DNA of 64,000 nt from Flavobacterium limi (lineage in GTDB: Bacteria; Bacteroidota; Bacteroidia; Flavobacteriales; Flavobacteriaceae): positions 61,101-125,100 of the forward strand of contig NZ_JAADZV010000014.1 of NCBI RefSeq assembly GCF_010645075.1, in the 5' to 3' direction. Below the pieces are notes generated by a model that made no database searches, was not told the DNA's origin, and was given only the letters and a program-made list of their open reading frames with translations. A program made the position numbers and the translations under genes. Shown one piece after another: positions 1-9,159 of this stretch (positions within the stretch are counted from its first letter, which is position 1; every line of letters begins with the position of its first letter).

Positions 1-1289
1 TCAACAGTAAAAGCCTTAATACGCTGCCCTAATTTTATATATTCCTGAAGCAGAATCCGATTAATTGCTACAGGCTTTACAAAATCAAATACAATTGAAG
101 CTGTTTTTACATTATCGTCTGTTGCCCAGTAGGTATTTTTATCTCCGTCTGTTACATTTTTTGCTGTAAATAAAGCGCTCTTTCCTCTTACATTATTAGC
201 AGAAACTTTTGTCCCGGCTAATAATTCGGTTTTAAAATCGGTTTTTATGGTTGCAACCAATTCTTTCAATCGTGCTTCATCATTTTCATGCACCAAACCT
301 CTTCTGTCAACCGGAAGATTCAACAATAAATTCGCATTACGCCCAATTGATTCATAATAAATATCCACCATTTCATCGAGTGGGCGTACTTTATCATCTT
401 CAACTTTATGATAAAACCAACCTGGTCTTATAGAAACATCGGCTTCGCCCGGAACCCATTTTTCACCGTCTTCATGCCCCGACATAAATTCGGTGTAATG
501 AACTTTGCCTGCTAATTCATCTTTCTGACGTAAAAGTGACCAATTGGTTTTTCCGGCACGTCCTTCTTCGTTTCCAATCCATCTCGCTTCAGAAGGACCG
601 ACTCCCCAAACCAAAGTTTTAGGTGCAGTTTTGTAGATTAATTTATAGGTTTCATCCCAATTGTAGTATTCCAGCGTATTGATTTTTCTTGTTTCATTGG
701 CTCCGCCGTAATAGCCATCACCACCATTGGCACCATCAAACCACATTTCGAAAACATCTCCATAATTCGTAAGCAACTCTTTCAGCTGATTTCTGAAATA
801 GGTGATGTATTCCGATTTTCCGTATTGAGCATGATTTCTATCCCATGGGGAAAGATATAGCCCTAATTTTAAACCGTAGTCTTTACAGGCTGTGGCCAAT
901 TCTTTTACTACGTCACCTTTGCCATTTTTCCAAGGAGAATTTTTTACAGAACGTTCTGTATAAGCTGATGGCCATAAGCAAAAACCGTCATGATGTTTAG
1001 CTACTAATATAATACCTTTCATACCGGCTTCCTTAGCAATTCGGGCCCATTGACGAGCATCAAGATTAGTCGGATTAAAGAGTTGAGGAGACTCATCTCC
1101 GTAACCCCACTCCTTATTTGTAAATGTATTTAATGAAAAGTGCACAAAAGCATAAAATTCCATTTCATGCCAATCCATTTGTTTTTGTGTTGGCAATGGG
1201 CCAAATGGCTGAGGAGATTTCACTAATTCCTGAGAACAAATTGGTATTGTTATTAGAAAATAACTCAGTAATAAAAAAATATTTTTCAT
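1..1289 (-). CDS. GH29 alpha-L-fucosidase, 3' end beyond window
   Basis: This gene starts at 1289 and runs off the left edge, so about 429 codons are visible and the C-terminus is missing. The first ~20 residues form a signal peptide ending ICSQ, so the enzyme is exported. The barrel has the GH29 signatures AKHHDGFCLWPS (about residues 97-108) and a WFDGANGG stretch whose Asp near 185 is the expected nucleophile. The last visible part, with ATDDNVKTASIVFDF, looks like the start of a discoidin-like module. GH29 enzymes remove terminal alpha-L-fucose. Fucose decorates arabinogalactan proteins, which fits the rest of the region, but substrate is inferred. Its upstream region lacks a clean copy of the operator shared by four other promoters here. 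Confidence 0.88.
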   Translation of the reverse strand, partial: MKNIFLLLSYFLITIPICSQELVKSPQPFGPLPTQKQMDWHEMEFYAFVHFSLNTFTNKEWGYGDESPQLFNPTNLDARQWARIAKEAGMKGIILVAKHHDGFCLWPSAYTERSVKNSPWKNGKGDVVKELATACKDYGLKLGLYLSPWDRNHAQYGKSEYITYFRNQLKELLTNYGDVFEMWFDGANGGDGYYGGANETRKINTLEYYNWDETYKLIYKTAPKTLVWGVGPSEARWIGNEEGRAGKTNWSLLRQKDELAGKVHYTEFMSGHEDGEKWVPGEADVSIRPGWFYHKVEDDKVRPLDEMVDIYYESIGRNANLLLNLPVDRRGLVHENDEARLKELVATIKTDFKTELLAGTKVSANNVRGKSALFTAKNVTDGDKNTYWATDDNVKTASIVFDFVKPVAINRILLQEYIKLGQRIKAFTV

Positions 1290-1443
1290 TAGACCTCGAA
1301 TTAATATTTTATCAGTAAGACTATTAAAAATTTAAATTTAAGATAAATTAATATTCCGGCTTATACTATTTCGACCAACAACATTTTTAAAGGAGCATTG
1401 GAATCATTTTTTACACATGATACCTCCATATTTTTATTTTAGA

Positions 1444-1473
1444 TTGAGTTTCATCATTATATAATTATATTTG
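1444..1473 (+). promoter_or_regulatory. Bacteroidota-type promoter of the AraC gene
   Basis: A TTG at 1444-1446 and TATATTTG at 1466-1473 are 19 bp apart. This matches the Flavobacterium consensus TTG-N17-23-TAnnTTTG. The ATG of the AraC gene follows 23 bp downstream. Confidence 0.6.
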
Positions 1474-1496
1474 TCAGCATTTCACAATTAGAAAAA

Positions 1497-2351
1497 ATGA
1501 ACAGGATATATTCTGATAACGGAACACTTTTACTTGGCCTGGAATCTGAAAAAAATCAGTTACTGGACAGTCCTGTTCAATTCAGTGTATATACTGTTAT
1601 ATTCATTAGTGAAGGTGAAGGAATTTATCATGCAGACTTTGCTTCTTTTGCATTTAAAGCTCCTGTGGTACTTTTCTCTACACCTCAGCAGTGCATTTAT
1701 ATCAGAGAAACTAAAAAAATAAGCTCAGCAACTTTACAATTCCACGGAGACTTTTACTGTATTGAATTTCACAGAAATGAGGTAGCCTGCAACGGATTGT
1801 TGTTTAATAATATTTATCTGGAACCTTCTGTAAAACTAACGGATGACCAGCATTCTTTTTATACACAGGTTACAGCCAATATTGCTGAAGAATTACTGCA
1901 GAAAGAGCCTTCAGAAATTGTACTTCGGGCGCTTTTACAGCTTTTTCTCGCCAAGTCAAGCAGTATCAAATTGAACAGTTCAGAAAGACTGCAATTGAAA
2001 AAGGACGAAAAAATGGATCATTTTAGAATATTACTGGAAGAAAATTTCCTGACCCTGCATAAACCCGGTGATTATGCATCGCTGTTATCCATTACCCCTA
2101 ACAGTCTGACCAAACAGTGTAATAATCGCTTTGGCAAAACACCAACACAGCTGATTCAGGAACGTTTAATTCTTGAAGCAAAAAAACATCTTCACCTTAC
2201 GAGACTCAGCATTAAAGAAATTGCATTTGCTTTAAAATTCCAGGACGAATATTACTTCAGCCGTGTATTTAAAAAAATGACAAAAATGTCGCCCCAGATG
2301 TTTCGAAAAACCACCGGCATATCTATCGTAGCAGATTTGTCTAAGGAATAA
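1497..2351 (+). CDS. AraC family transcriptional regulator
   Basis: A 284-residue cytoplasmic regulator. Residues 1-150 look like an AraC-type ligand-sensing domain with little specific sequence. Residues 190-275 hold the double helix-turn-helix, including the typical second-motif stretch IKEIAFALKFQDEYYFSRVFKK and the following MSPQMFR. The start is the ATG 23 bp after a good TAnnTTTG box. The next gene, on the same strand 68 bp downstream, is a DUF417 membrane protein. That pairing recalls E. coli rclR/rclC, where an AraC protein controls reactive-chlorine resistance, but I see no specific cysteine evidence for that role. A link to the neighbouring glycan genes is also possible, though its strand and spacing argue for a separate unit. 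Confidence 0.85.
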   Translation: MNRIYSDNGTLLLGLESEKNQLLDSPVQFSVYTVIFISEGEGIYHADFASFAFKAPVVLFSTPQQCIYIRETKKISSATLQFHGDFYCIEFHRNEVACNGLLFNNIYLEPSVKLTDDQHSFYTQVTANIAEELLQKEPSEIVLRALLQLFLAKSSSIKLNSSERLQLKKDEKMDHFRILLEENFLTLHKPGDYASLLSITPNSLTKQCNNRFGKTPTQLIQERLILEAKKHLHLTRLSIKEIAFALKFQDEYYFSRVFKKMTKMSPQMFRKTTGISIVADLSKE

Positions 2352-2419
2352 CATTTTTTGTCCATCCTTTACCTCAATTTGCTGAACTAGCTTTGCATTG
2401 TAACTATAAAAAACAAACA

Positions 2420-2985
2420 ATGAAAAGTAGTATTCTAAGCATAATAGCAAATCTGGACAAAGTAGGTAAAAAGGTGGTCCGCGCAGGTATCGTGATTGTT
2501 TTTCTATGGATTGGAGGACTCAAATTTTTCAAATATGAAGCGGATGGCATTGTACCCTTTGTGGCAAACAGTCCTTTTATGTCTTTTTTCTACGAAAACC
2601 CTTCTGACTATAAAAATTATACAAATAAAGAAGGTGAACTAATTGCTGAAAACCACCAGTGGCATGTAAACAACAACACCTATAGTTTTTCAAATGGCCT
2701 GGGTATTTTATTGATAGGCATTGCATTTCTGGTTGGAATTCATAATCTGTCACCACTGGCAAGTATGGTTGGCAGTATATTAGTTTTCATACTCACCATA
2801 GGAACTCTTTCATTTTTAATTACCACGCCCGAAAGCTGGGTTCCTCATCTGACAGATCATCAATTTGGTTTCCCTTCTTATCGGGAAGAGGAAGACTTGT
2901 TCTTAAGGATATTGTCATTCTTGGAGCATCGTTAATAACGATGAGCGAATCTGCAGCACTTTATCTAAAAAGAAACGGTCAGTAA
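2420..2985 (+). pseudogene. DUF417 (RclC/YkgB-like) membrane protein, apparent 1-base frameshift
   Basis: From the ATG at 2420 the reading frame encodes an inner-membrane protein with three to four hydrophobic segments (GIVIVFLWIGGLKF, the conserved F-YEADGIVPFVANSPFMSF block, GLGILLIGIAFLVGI and a later segment). After HQFGFPS near 2880 the open frame gives an unrelated tail and stops at 2935. In the -1 frame the sequence continues as LSGRGRLVLKDIVILGASL and ends LYLKRNGQ with a stop at 2983-2985, which is the tail expected for DUF417 proteins. One base therefore seems to be missing at about 2877-2883, perhaps from a run of T. Either the gene is broken, the assembly has an error, or slippage restores it. 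Function of the family is not firmly known; E. coli RclC belongs to it. Confidence 0.72.
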
Positions 2986-3069
2986 TCAACTTAACCTTTT
3001 TTACTAATGCTTTAAGAATTTCAGAAAAAAACAATAGTGTGAGGGGAATCAAATAGATAAAAACAAAAA

Positions 3070-3095
3070 AAAAGCCACTCCTGTGAGTGGCTTTT
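3070..3095. terminator. Hairpin terminator between convergent genes
   Basis: AAAAGCCACTC and GAGTGGCTTTT form an 11-bp stem around a CTGT loop, with an A-run on the left and a T-run on the right, so it could end transcription in both directions. It lies between the converging DUF417 and metalloprotease genes and is also the hairpin part of repeat copy 1. Confidence 0.75.
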
Positions 3096-3165
3096 GATGT
3101 TAACGTCGAAAGACAAAATTCAAACCTTTTATTGGAAGATTTAAAAATATTAGCCGACTCATTTT
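3070..3165 (+). repeat. Hairpin-plus-tail repeat, copy 1
   Basis: A hairpin is followed about 28 bp later by a conserved tail (3123-3157) that begins AACCTTTTATTGGAAGATTT and ends TTAGCCGA. Copies 2 and 3 lie at 54341-54438 and 60399-60500 in the same orientation. The stems differ completely in sequence between copies while the tail is nearly constant. The tail can be read as a peptide end resembling NLLLEDLKILADSF plus stop, but no start codon is associated with it. Confidence 0.7.
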
Positions 3166-3253
3166 GAATATTGTATTTTGTTTAATAGTAAAAAAGTAAA
3201 AAACAGATGTTCCTTTAATTTTGATGATACTCGAAAATCTTAAATCTTTAGAT

Positions 3254-5479
3254 TTATTCCTTAATAAATGTTTTACTTTCAAGAGTATCTCCATTCTGAA
3301 TGCGAATCAGATAAACACCCTGAGTCAAATGACTACAATTGTATGTGATGTTAATCTGACCAGCTTCATAATATTTGTCTGTTATAACATCTATCTTGCG
3401 ACCATTTATATCGAATAATAAAATAGCTACTTTTTGTTTTTCAGTTTGTATAAATGAAACCGTTAGCTTTTCATGAGCCGGATTTGGATATATACTCAGG
3501 CTTACCTCAGTCTCTGTTATTGCCTGTTTAGCCGTTAGTGAAGTGCTGCAGTTAGGAGTTGTGCTAAAAGCCATTTGCGAAGCTGAAAAGTTTGTAAAAT
3601 TACTATTAATGTCAATATTAGACGTATCAGTTGCTCCTTTACCATCGCATTCAGTTCTGCCGTTTCTCCAATACGGAAATTGAAGATAGACACCGGCAGT
3701 AGAGCAGCTTCCTATTTCTGCGTCACCTCCAACAACAACTGAACCTCCAAAATTTCCAGCAAAGAGCATGGCATTTCCTTTGATATTGGCAGTATTTGAA
3801 ACAGAACCTCCTTCCATCCAGGCATTCCCCTCAACAATGGCACTATTGGATAAATTTGCATTATAAATACATGCATTACCTCTTACAATGGCATTCCCGT
3901 TTATAGTACCTCCATCTACCATTGCGAAATCCTCTATACGTGCATTTCCTGAAATAGTGCCGGCTCTGACAATTGCATAAGGACCAACATATACTGTTGA
4001 GGCAACATTTGCATTATTTGATACCCAGCCACCACCGTTAGTATGTAAATGCCCGTTTGTCTTAATAAAATTTCTAAAATTAGCTGCAGGCTGAAATCCT
4101 TCAGGAGTTGCATTTGCAATTTTTAGTTCGTAAGGATATCTTCTTTGTTTTGGATAACCTACATCCATATTATAATTAACGTGAACTTTTGGTGCCGAAA
4201 ATACTACAAGGAAAATATTTGCTTCCGTAGCTGTATTAAGAGTAAAAGATGCTTCACCATCAGTTTTATACATAGGACTGTATCTGGAAACTGTGCCATC
4301 TGTTTTTGTAGTGACAAATCCATATCTCCATCCAGCCTGAGTTGGATTTACTTCTGTATGCCCTTTAAATTTAATAGTAACTTTTTTTTGAGTGCCTGTG
4401 CAAGTTGGATATAGTGGAATTACGTTCATCCCGTAATCCTGTGGAGCCCAGTCATTGTTAGTATAATATTGATCAGTTGTCCCTGTCACTTTTGTAAGCA
4501 ATGTATATTGCCTGCTTGTGTAGCGCGGCATATATGTTTTTATACTATTATAAACGTTTCTGATTGTTTTTCCAAAATTACTCGTTGTATTAATTTGGGA
4601 ATTCCATTGAATTGGATAATCAAAAGCCGGCTGCCTTTGGGCATATCCCCACAGATAATCATCGAGCTGGTCTTGTGTAAATCCTTTTAACCTCTTAATG
4701 GTCTCAAGCGGATGTTCCTGATTAATTGATTCTGCCCACATTCTCCTGGTAAAATCAAATCCTTCTTTTTCCTGAACATAATACATTAAATGAAAATTAG
4801 TGTAATGATGCCTGTTAGAAGACCACATAAAGTGCTTGGTTTGTATCCAGCGGGTCAAGGTACCGTCAATTTCAGCCCATTGAGGATAGGCCTGGGCACG
4901 CATGAAATTAGCATGGCCTTCAAAGAAAGGGCCGCCCCAGTCATATCCTGCAAATGCAGTTCCATTTCCCGGATTTTCCTGAATACGCATCATCATTTGC
5001 AGGGTATGCGCAAACTCGTGAGATAATGCTCCTCCATCTCTTGTCGCCTCGGGATGTACAAACATCGCCCCAATCGTATTGCTAAATGAACTGGCTTGTG
5101 CAAAAGCCTGTAAACGTGGATCTGTAGAATTCCATGTGTTCATCATCATGATAATGATTTTGTACTTTCCAAAATTTGTTGTTGGAGCATTATTTACAAA
5201 ATGTAAATCGGTTATATAGCGTTTAAAACTAGTCTCAAGCGTATCTGCAACTGATTTTGGGGTAAATCTAAGCGACGGATCTGAATAAGTTGATGGATTA
5301 GTCCCAACCTTGTCTCCCCAGTACACTACAAAGTTTGTCGACTCGTATTTCCTGCTACTGGATACTTTATTGTAAAATTCATTGTTGGGATCACTCCATT
5401 CTGCAGGAGTAAAAAGTGTTTTCTGTGCAATTGCAAAATAACTGGATAGAAAAGCAATCACGAATAAAAGTTTTTTCAT
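3254..5479 (-). CDS. Secreted HExxH metalloprotease (Svx/AvrXca-like) with T9SS sorting tail
   Basis: A 741-residue exported protein. Residues 1-18 are a signal peptide (FAIAQ). Residues 40-330 carry HEFAH at 154-158 and a nearby FFEGHANF near 186-193, the zinc-protease arrangement seen in Svx/AvrXca-type proteins of plant-associated bacteria. Residues about 500-600 contain repeating NA-x-G-NA and IxGNA hexapeptides typical of a left-handed beta-helix. The last ~80 residues (SIYPNPAHEKLTVSF, NGRKIDV, GVYLIRI) are a T9SS type A sorting domain, so the protein should be secreted or cell-surface attached. It has its own copy of the shared operator/promoter and is divided by 177 bp from the GH36 gene. 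Cleavage of plant wall glycoprotein backbones is inferred from context. Confidence 0.82.
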   Translation of the reverse strand: MKKLLFVIAFLSSYFAIAQKTLFTPAEWSDPNNEFYNKVSSSRKYESTNFVVYWGDKVGTNPSTYSDPSLRFTPKSVADTLETSFKRYITDLHFVNNAPTTNFGKYKIIIMMMNTWNSTDPRLQAFAQASSFSNTIGAMFVHPEATRDGGALSHEFAHTLQMMMRIQENPGNGTAFAGYDWGGPFFEGHANFMRAQAYPQWAEIDGTLTRWIQTKHFMWSSNRHHYTNFHLMYYVQEKEGFDFTRRMWAESINQEHPLETIKRLKGFTQDQLDDYLWGYAQRQPAFDYPIQWNSQINTTSNFGKTIRNVYNSIKTYMPRYTSRQYTLLTKVTGTTDQYYTNNDWAPQDYGMNVIPLYPTCTGTQKKVTIKFKGHTEVNPTQAGWRYGFVTTKTDGTVSRYSPMYKTDGEASFTLNTATEANIFLVVFSAPKVHVNYNMDVGYPKQRRYPYELKIANATPEGFQPAANFRNFIKTNGHLHTNGGGWVSNNANVASTVYVGPYAIVRAGTISGNARIEDFAMVDGGTINGNAIVRGNACIYNANLSNSAIVEGNAWMEGGSVSNTANIKGNAMLFAGNFGGSVVVGGDAEIGSCSTAGVYLQFPYWRNGRTECDGKGATDTSNIDINSNFTNFSASQMAFSTTPNCSTSLTAKQAITETEVSLSIYPNPAHEKLTVSFIQTEKQKVAILLFDINGRKIDVITDKYYEAGQINITYNCSHLTQGVYLIRIQNGDTLESKTFIKE

Positions 5480-5513
5480 AGGGCATTTAATTATTAGGTT
5501 AAGTATTATTTCA

Positions 5514-5579
5514 TAAAAATAGCTACAAAAACATAGTCTTTATAAGACAATATTATCAAATATTAATACTATTTTACCT
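5514..5579 (-). promoter_or_regulatory. Shared operator and promoter, metalloprotease gene
   Basis: Read on the minus strand, TAAAAT (5571-5576) and TAATAT (5550-5555) start 21 bp apart. The -7 box TATTTTTA lies at 5514-5521, exactly 28 bp beyond the nearer half-site. GG precedes the far half-site and ATAGTATTA follows it, as in the SusC copy. The ATG is 34 bp from the -7 box. Confidence 0.75.
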
Positions 5580-5656
5580 AAAAAAAATAAACACAAAAAA
5601 ATATGTAACAATTCATTAAGATTAGTCAAACTAAAATTTCAATGTTATACTAAAAT

Positions 5657-7867
5657 TCAACCCTTCATATCAACAGCTGTAATTTCTAATACAACACTGC
5701 TTTCTTGCTTAAAAGAAGAAACTTTCAACCCAACTTTCATTAGAAAATCACCTGAAAAAATATTCCCTGATGCTTCAAAAGTATTTTTAGCTTCAGGCAT
5801 AAGATTAATTTCATTGACTTTATATTTTTTTAAAGGATCAAGTCCTTCTAATCTGACAAGACTGTAATTAGGATCTGTTAAAGGATGCAGTGTATAACAG
5901 AAAACAACCGACTTGGTTTTATCCTGATTAATGTACATCAATACAGCCCTGCTGTCTTCATAAGGCGAAACCAGACGATACAAATCGCCATTCCAGATTA
6001 CGGGACTCAGTCTTTTGTAATTAGCTACTGCTTCCTGAGCATATTTCAACTCATCTTCCTTTAAACCTCCTACTTGAATATCAAAACCCAATTTGCCCAT
6101 CATCGCCACATCGGTCCTGAATTTTATAGATTGATTTCCCATCGAAGTTACATGATTACAAACTGCGAGCGCAGGATAAAAATTAGAATATCCCCATTGA
6201 ATAAAAATACGATCAAAAGGATCTGTATTGTCGCTGGCCCAAAATTCTGTAAAATAATTCAACATGCCGTAATCAGTCCTCCCGCCACCGCCTGCACAAA
6301 GCATCATCGGTAGATTTGGGTATTTGCTTTTTATACGGTCTAAAACTTTATATAGCCCTTTTGTGTATTCAACAAACAAATGCGATTGCTGATTCTTCAA
6401 AAAATTAGAATAAGCACTGGTCATCATTCGGTTACAATCCCATTTGAAGAATGCCACCCCAGATTCGGTCTGCATGATATCATCAACAACCTTAAATACA
6501 AAATCCTGTACTTTTGGATTACACAAATCCAGAACCAGCTGTGTTCTGTAAAGGCTTTTTTCTCTGTTAGGCAGTGTTAATACCCAGTCCGGATGTTTTT
6601 CGTAAAGCTCACTTTTTTCGTTGACCATTTCCGGTTCAATCCAGATACCGAATTTCACATTGGTTTCTTTGGCTTTCTGCATTAAAAAACCAATACCGTC
6701 AGGAAGTTTTGTTTTGGTTGCCTGCCAGTCTCCCAAGCCCGAAGCAGAACCACTTCTTGGATATTTATTGCCAAACCAGCCGTCATCAAGCAAAAACATA
6801 TCGACGCCCAACGTTTTGGCGTCTTCAAACATATTGCTCAGTTTTGCCTGATCGAAATCAAAAAAAGTAGTTTCCCAATTGTTCAGTAAAGTCAAACGGG
6901 ATTTTTCTCCATCTTTAAGTCCATACTTTCTGGCCCAGTTATGCAGGTTTCTGCTCGCTTGTCCTTTTCCCTGATTTGAAAAAGTATAAATAAAAGAAGG
7001 CGTCTTAAACACAGTTCCGGGTTCTAAATTGTATTCCGAAGCAAACTCATTGATTCCTGAAATAATTCTCAATTCGTTATTGTTGTCAATATCAAATGTG
7101 AATTTAAAATTTCCCGACCAGACAATGGAACCGGCAATAACTTCTCCTATATTTTCTTCTGATTTTGAGTTTAAAGAAAGAAAAAAATTGGGTGCAGCAA
7201 ACATATTAGTCCTGACACTTAATTTTGAATCGATTACTTTACCGCCTCTCGTAAGCTGGCTTTCTTCCATTCGCATCTCTTCAACCACATCGCTGTAAAA
7301 CTGGGTCAGCCAATATTTTTCGGCATCTAAATGCAAAGCTGACGAAGCATAATTATACAATGTAACCGATTTTTTTTCCTGATGTTGAATTTCCGTCCAC
7401 GATTCGATTACATTTTCATTGAAAAATATTTTATAATGAAGATTCACAAAAACCGGATACTTTGGATCTTTTAATTTAATGGTCATTTCTGAAGTATTTC
7501 CATCTACTTTTTGAATCGTATGACTTTGATATTCTAATTCTAAAGAAGGATTTCCGTCATTATGCGTCATCCGAATTGCAGGTTCAAATAAATTATCGGT
7601 TCCAAAAGTCGGATATACTGAATGCCGCAAATCGATTAAAGGATTTCCATCATTTATAACAAACTTTTTTGTGTTTTCTTTCGAAATGAATTCATACTCC
7701 GAATTATTATTCAGCTTTGTACCAAAATAGGTTTGATACAATTTTTTGTTTTTTCCAACCTTCAAAACCAAAGCCGAATTTTTAGTTTCCATACAAATCA
7801 AAGCATTATCCTGTGCCTGAGAAAAAGAAGAAACTAACAATAAAAGAAGTAGAAATAATCGATTCAT
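5657..7867 (-). CDS. GH36 alpha-galactosidase, exported
   Basis: A 736-residue enzyme with a signal peptide (residues 1-18, SQAQ). The central barrel shows the GH36 motifs LLDDGWFGN (359-367), a GDWQ with the usual preceding glycines, WIEPEMV (409-415), FFKWDCNR with nucleophile Asp477, and WASDNTDP with acid/base Asp near 546. The N-terminal beta-sandwich and C-terminal domain give the usual length. It hydrolyses terminal alpha-galactose. Extensins carry alpha-galactose on serine, which suits the surrounding genes, but galactomannan or raffinose sugars are alternatives. It is the last gene of the eight-gene run starting at 23290, 23 bp after the M24 peptidase gene, so it is probably read through from there. 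Confidence 0.9.
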   Translation of the reverse strand: MNRLFLLLLLLVSSFSQAQDNALICMETKNSALVLKVGKNKKLYQTYFGTKLNNNSEYEFISKENTKKFVINDGNPLIDLRHSVYPTFGTDNLFEPAIRMTHNDGNPSLELEYQSHTIQKVDGNTSEMTIKLKDPKYPVFVNLHYKIFFNENVIESWTEIQHQEKKSVTLYNYASSALHLDAEKYWLTQFYSDVVEEMRMEESQLTRGGKVIDSKLSVRTNMFAAPNFFLSLNSKSEENIGEVIAGSIVWSGNFKFTFDIDNNNELRIISGINEFASEYNLEPGTVFKTPSFIYTFSNQGKGQASRNLHNWARKYGLKDGEKSRLTLLNNWETTFFDFDQAKLSNMFEDAKTLGVDMFLLDDGWFGNKYPRSGSASGLGDWQATKTKLPDGIGFLMQKAKETNVKFGIWIEPEMVNEKSELYEKHPDWVLTLPNREKSLYRTQLVLDLCNPKVQDFVFKVVDDIMQTESGVAFFKWDCNRMMTSAYSNFLKNQQSHLFVEYTKGLYKVLDRIKSKYPNLPMMLCAGGGGRTDYGMLNYFTEFWASDNTDPFDRIFIQWGYSNFYPALAVCNHVTSMGNQSIKFRTDVAMMGKLGFDIQVGGLKEDELKYAQEAVANYKRLSPVIWNGDLYRLVSPYEDSRAVLMYINQDKTKSVVFCYTLHPLTDPNYSLVRLEGLDPLKKYKVNEINLMPEAKNTFEASGNIFSGDFLMKVGLKVSSFKQESSVVLEITAVDMKG

Positions 7868-7890
7868 TTTTATTTTTTTAATACTAACAA

Positions 7891-9102
7891 TTAATATCCA
7901 AACGGATTTTCAACACTTTCCATCGGAGTTGTAAACCATTTCGGTCCGTCTTCCGTCATATAAAAATGGTCTTCATGTCTAATTCCGAATTTTCCCGGGA
8001 CACAAATCATCGGTTCGTTACTGACAACCATTCCTTGCTGTAATTTTATTTCGCTTCCGCGGACTAAATACGGGTATTCATGAATGTCTAATCCTGTGCC
8101 ATGCCCAACTCGGTGTGGCAATCCCGGTAAATTATAGTCTGCACTTAATCCCGCTTCCGCTAAAGTTTTACGGGCAGCATCATCGACTGATCCGCAGGTT
8201 GCGCCAATTTGTGCCGCTTCAAAAGCAGTTTGCTGTGCCTTTTTTTCCAGATTCCAAATCGTTTTGTATTCATCGGAAGGCGTTCCGTAAACATACGATC
8301 TTGTAATATCAGAAAGATATTCTTCTAATCTGCAGCCTGTATCAATAATTACAGCTTCATTTTCTTTTAAAGTCTGCGGAACTGAAACGCCGTGTGGATA
8401 TTGCGTATCATCGGCAAACAAGACAATACAGAAATAAGAACCCGACGCTATTCCCGCTTTTATATGTGCTTTATTGATAAAATCTGTCACTTCACTGACT
8501 GTAATTCCTGGTCTGAGTATTCGGGCAGCGGCTCTTTGAACCTCCATCGTAATGTCTTTTGCCTGCTGAATAATGGCAATTTCATTTTTAGACTTTTGCA
8601 TTCTGCAAGCCGAAGTAATGTTTTGTGAGGTTACAAAACCAAATGAAGAATTCGCTTTCGAAATTCCATCAACCAAAAAATAAGGCGAAGATTCATCAAT
8701 CGCTACAAAACCTTCATTGGCATTTTTTGCTTTCAATAATTTTCCGACCAAAACATACGGCGATTCATGCTCTTCCCAGCAGTTTATAGGCGACTCTACT
8801 TTCATGTATTTTTTAAAAGTTCCTTCTTCAAATTTCGGAACGATATATTCCAGCGTACCATCTTCAAACAATAATGCACCCACCATTCTTTCTGATGGAT
8901 TCCAGCGTGTTCCCGTAAAATAATACAAATTAGTTCCGGCATTTAGATACAGAACTTTTACCGAATGTTCTTTCATCAAACGTACTGCCTTTTGCATGCG
9001 CTCCTGATATTCATTTAGCTGAATAGGCTGTACATTTTGAGTTCTGTTTTCTATTTTTTCTAATTCAATGGCTGCAGTTGAACCGCTAATTCCTATTGTC
9101 AT
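7891..9102 (-). CDS. M24 family Xaa-Pro aminopeptidase/prolidase, cytoplasmic
   Basis: A 403-residue creatinase-fold metallopeptidase without a signal peptide. The five metal ligands are visible: Asp254 (VIIDTG), Asp265 (YLSDITR), His334 (HRVGHGTGLDIHE), Glu363 (SNEP) and Glu377 (IRHED). The N-terminal half is the creatinase N domain. This family splits X-Pro bonds. An intracellular prolidase inside an otherwise secreted glycosidase operon suggests that imported proline- or hydroxyproline-containing di- or oligopeptides are finished in the cytoplasm. Cleavage of X-hydroxyproline is inference. It sits 57 bp after the GH43 gene and 23 bp before GH36. Confidence 0.88.
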   Translation of the reverse strand: MTIGISGSTAAIELEKIENRTQNVQPIQLNEYQERMQKAVRLMKEHSVKVLYLNAGTNLYYFTGTRWNPSERMVGALLFEDGTLEYIVPKFEEGTFKKYMKVESPINCWEEHESPYVLVGKLLKAKNANEGFVAIDESSPYFLVDGISKANSSFGFVTSQNITSACRMQKSKNEIAIIQQAKDITMEVQRAAARILRPGITVSEVTDFINKAHIKAGIASGSYFCIVLFADDTQYPHGVSVPQTLKENEAVIIDTGCRLEEYLSDITRSYVYGTPSDEYKTIWNLEKKAQQTAFEAAQIGATCGSVDDAARKTLAEAGLSADYNLPGLPHRVGHGTGLDIHEYPYLVRGSEIKLQQGMVVSNEPMICVPGKFGIRHEDHFYMTEDGPKWFTTPMESVENPFGY

Positions 9103-9159
9103 TTTTTAGTGTGTTAAAGTTGTAAGTGCTAATTTAAGCATTATGATTTCTCTCACTTA

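Noticed and set aside
1300..1400. Possible fifth copy of the shared operator upstream of GH29
   Set aside because: AAATAGTAT and AATATTAAT are present but the half-site spacing is about 18 bp and no -7 box occurs at the required distance.
3100..3294. Minus-strand frame across repeat copy 1, with a similar frame at copy 2
   Set aside because: The two translations agree only over the repeat tail; there is no independent coding evidence, so I treat the repeat as non-coding.
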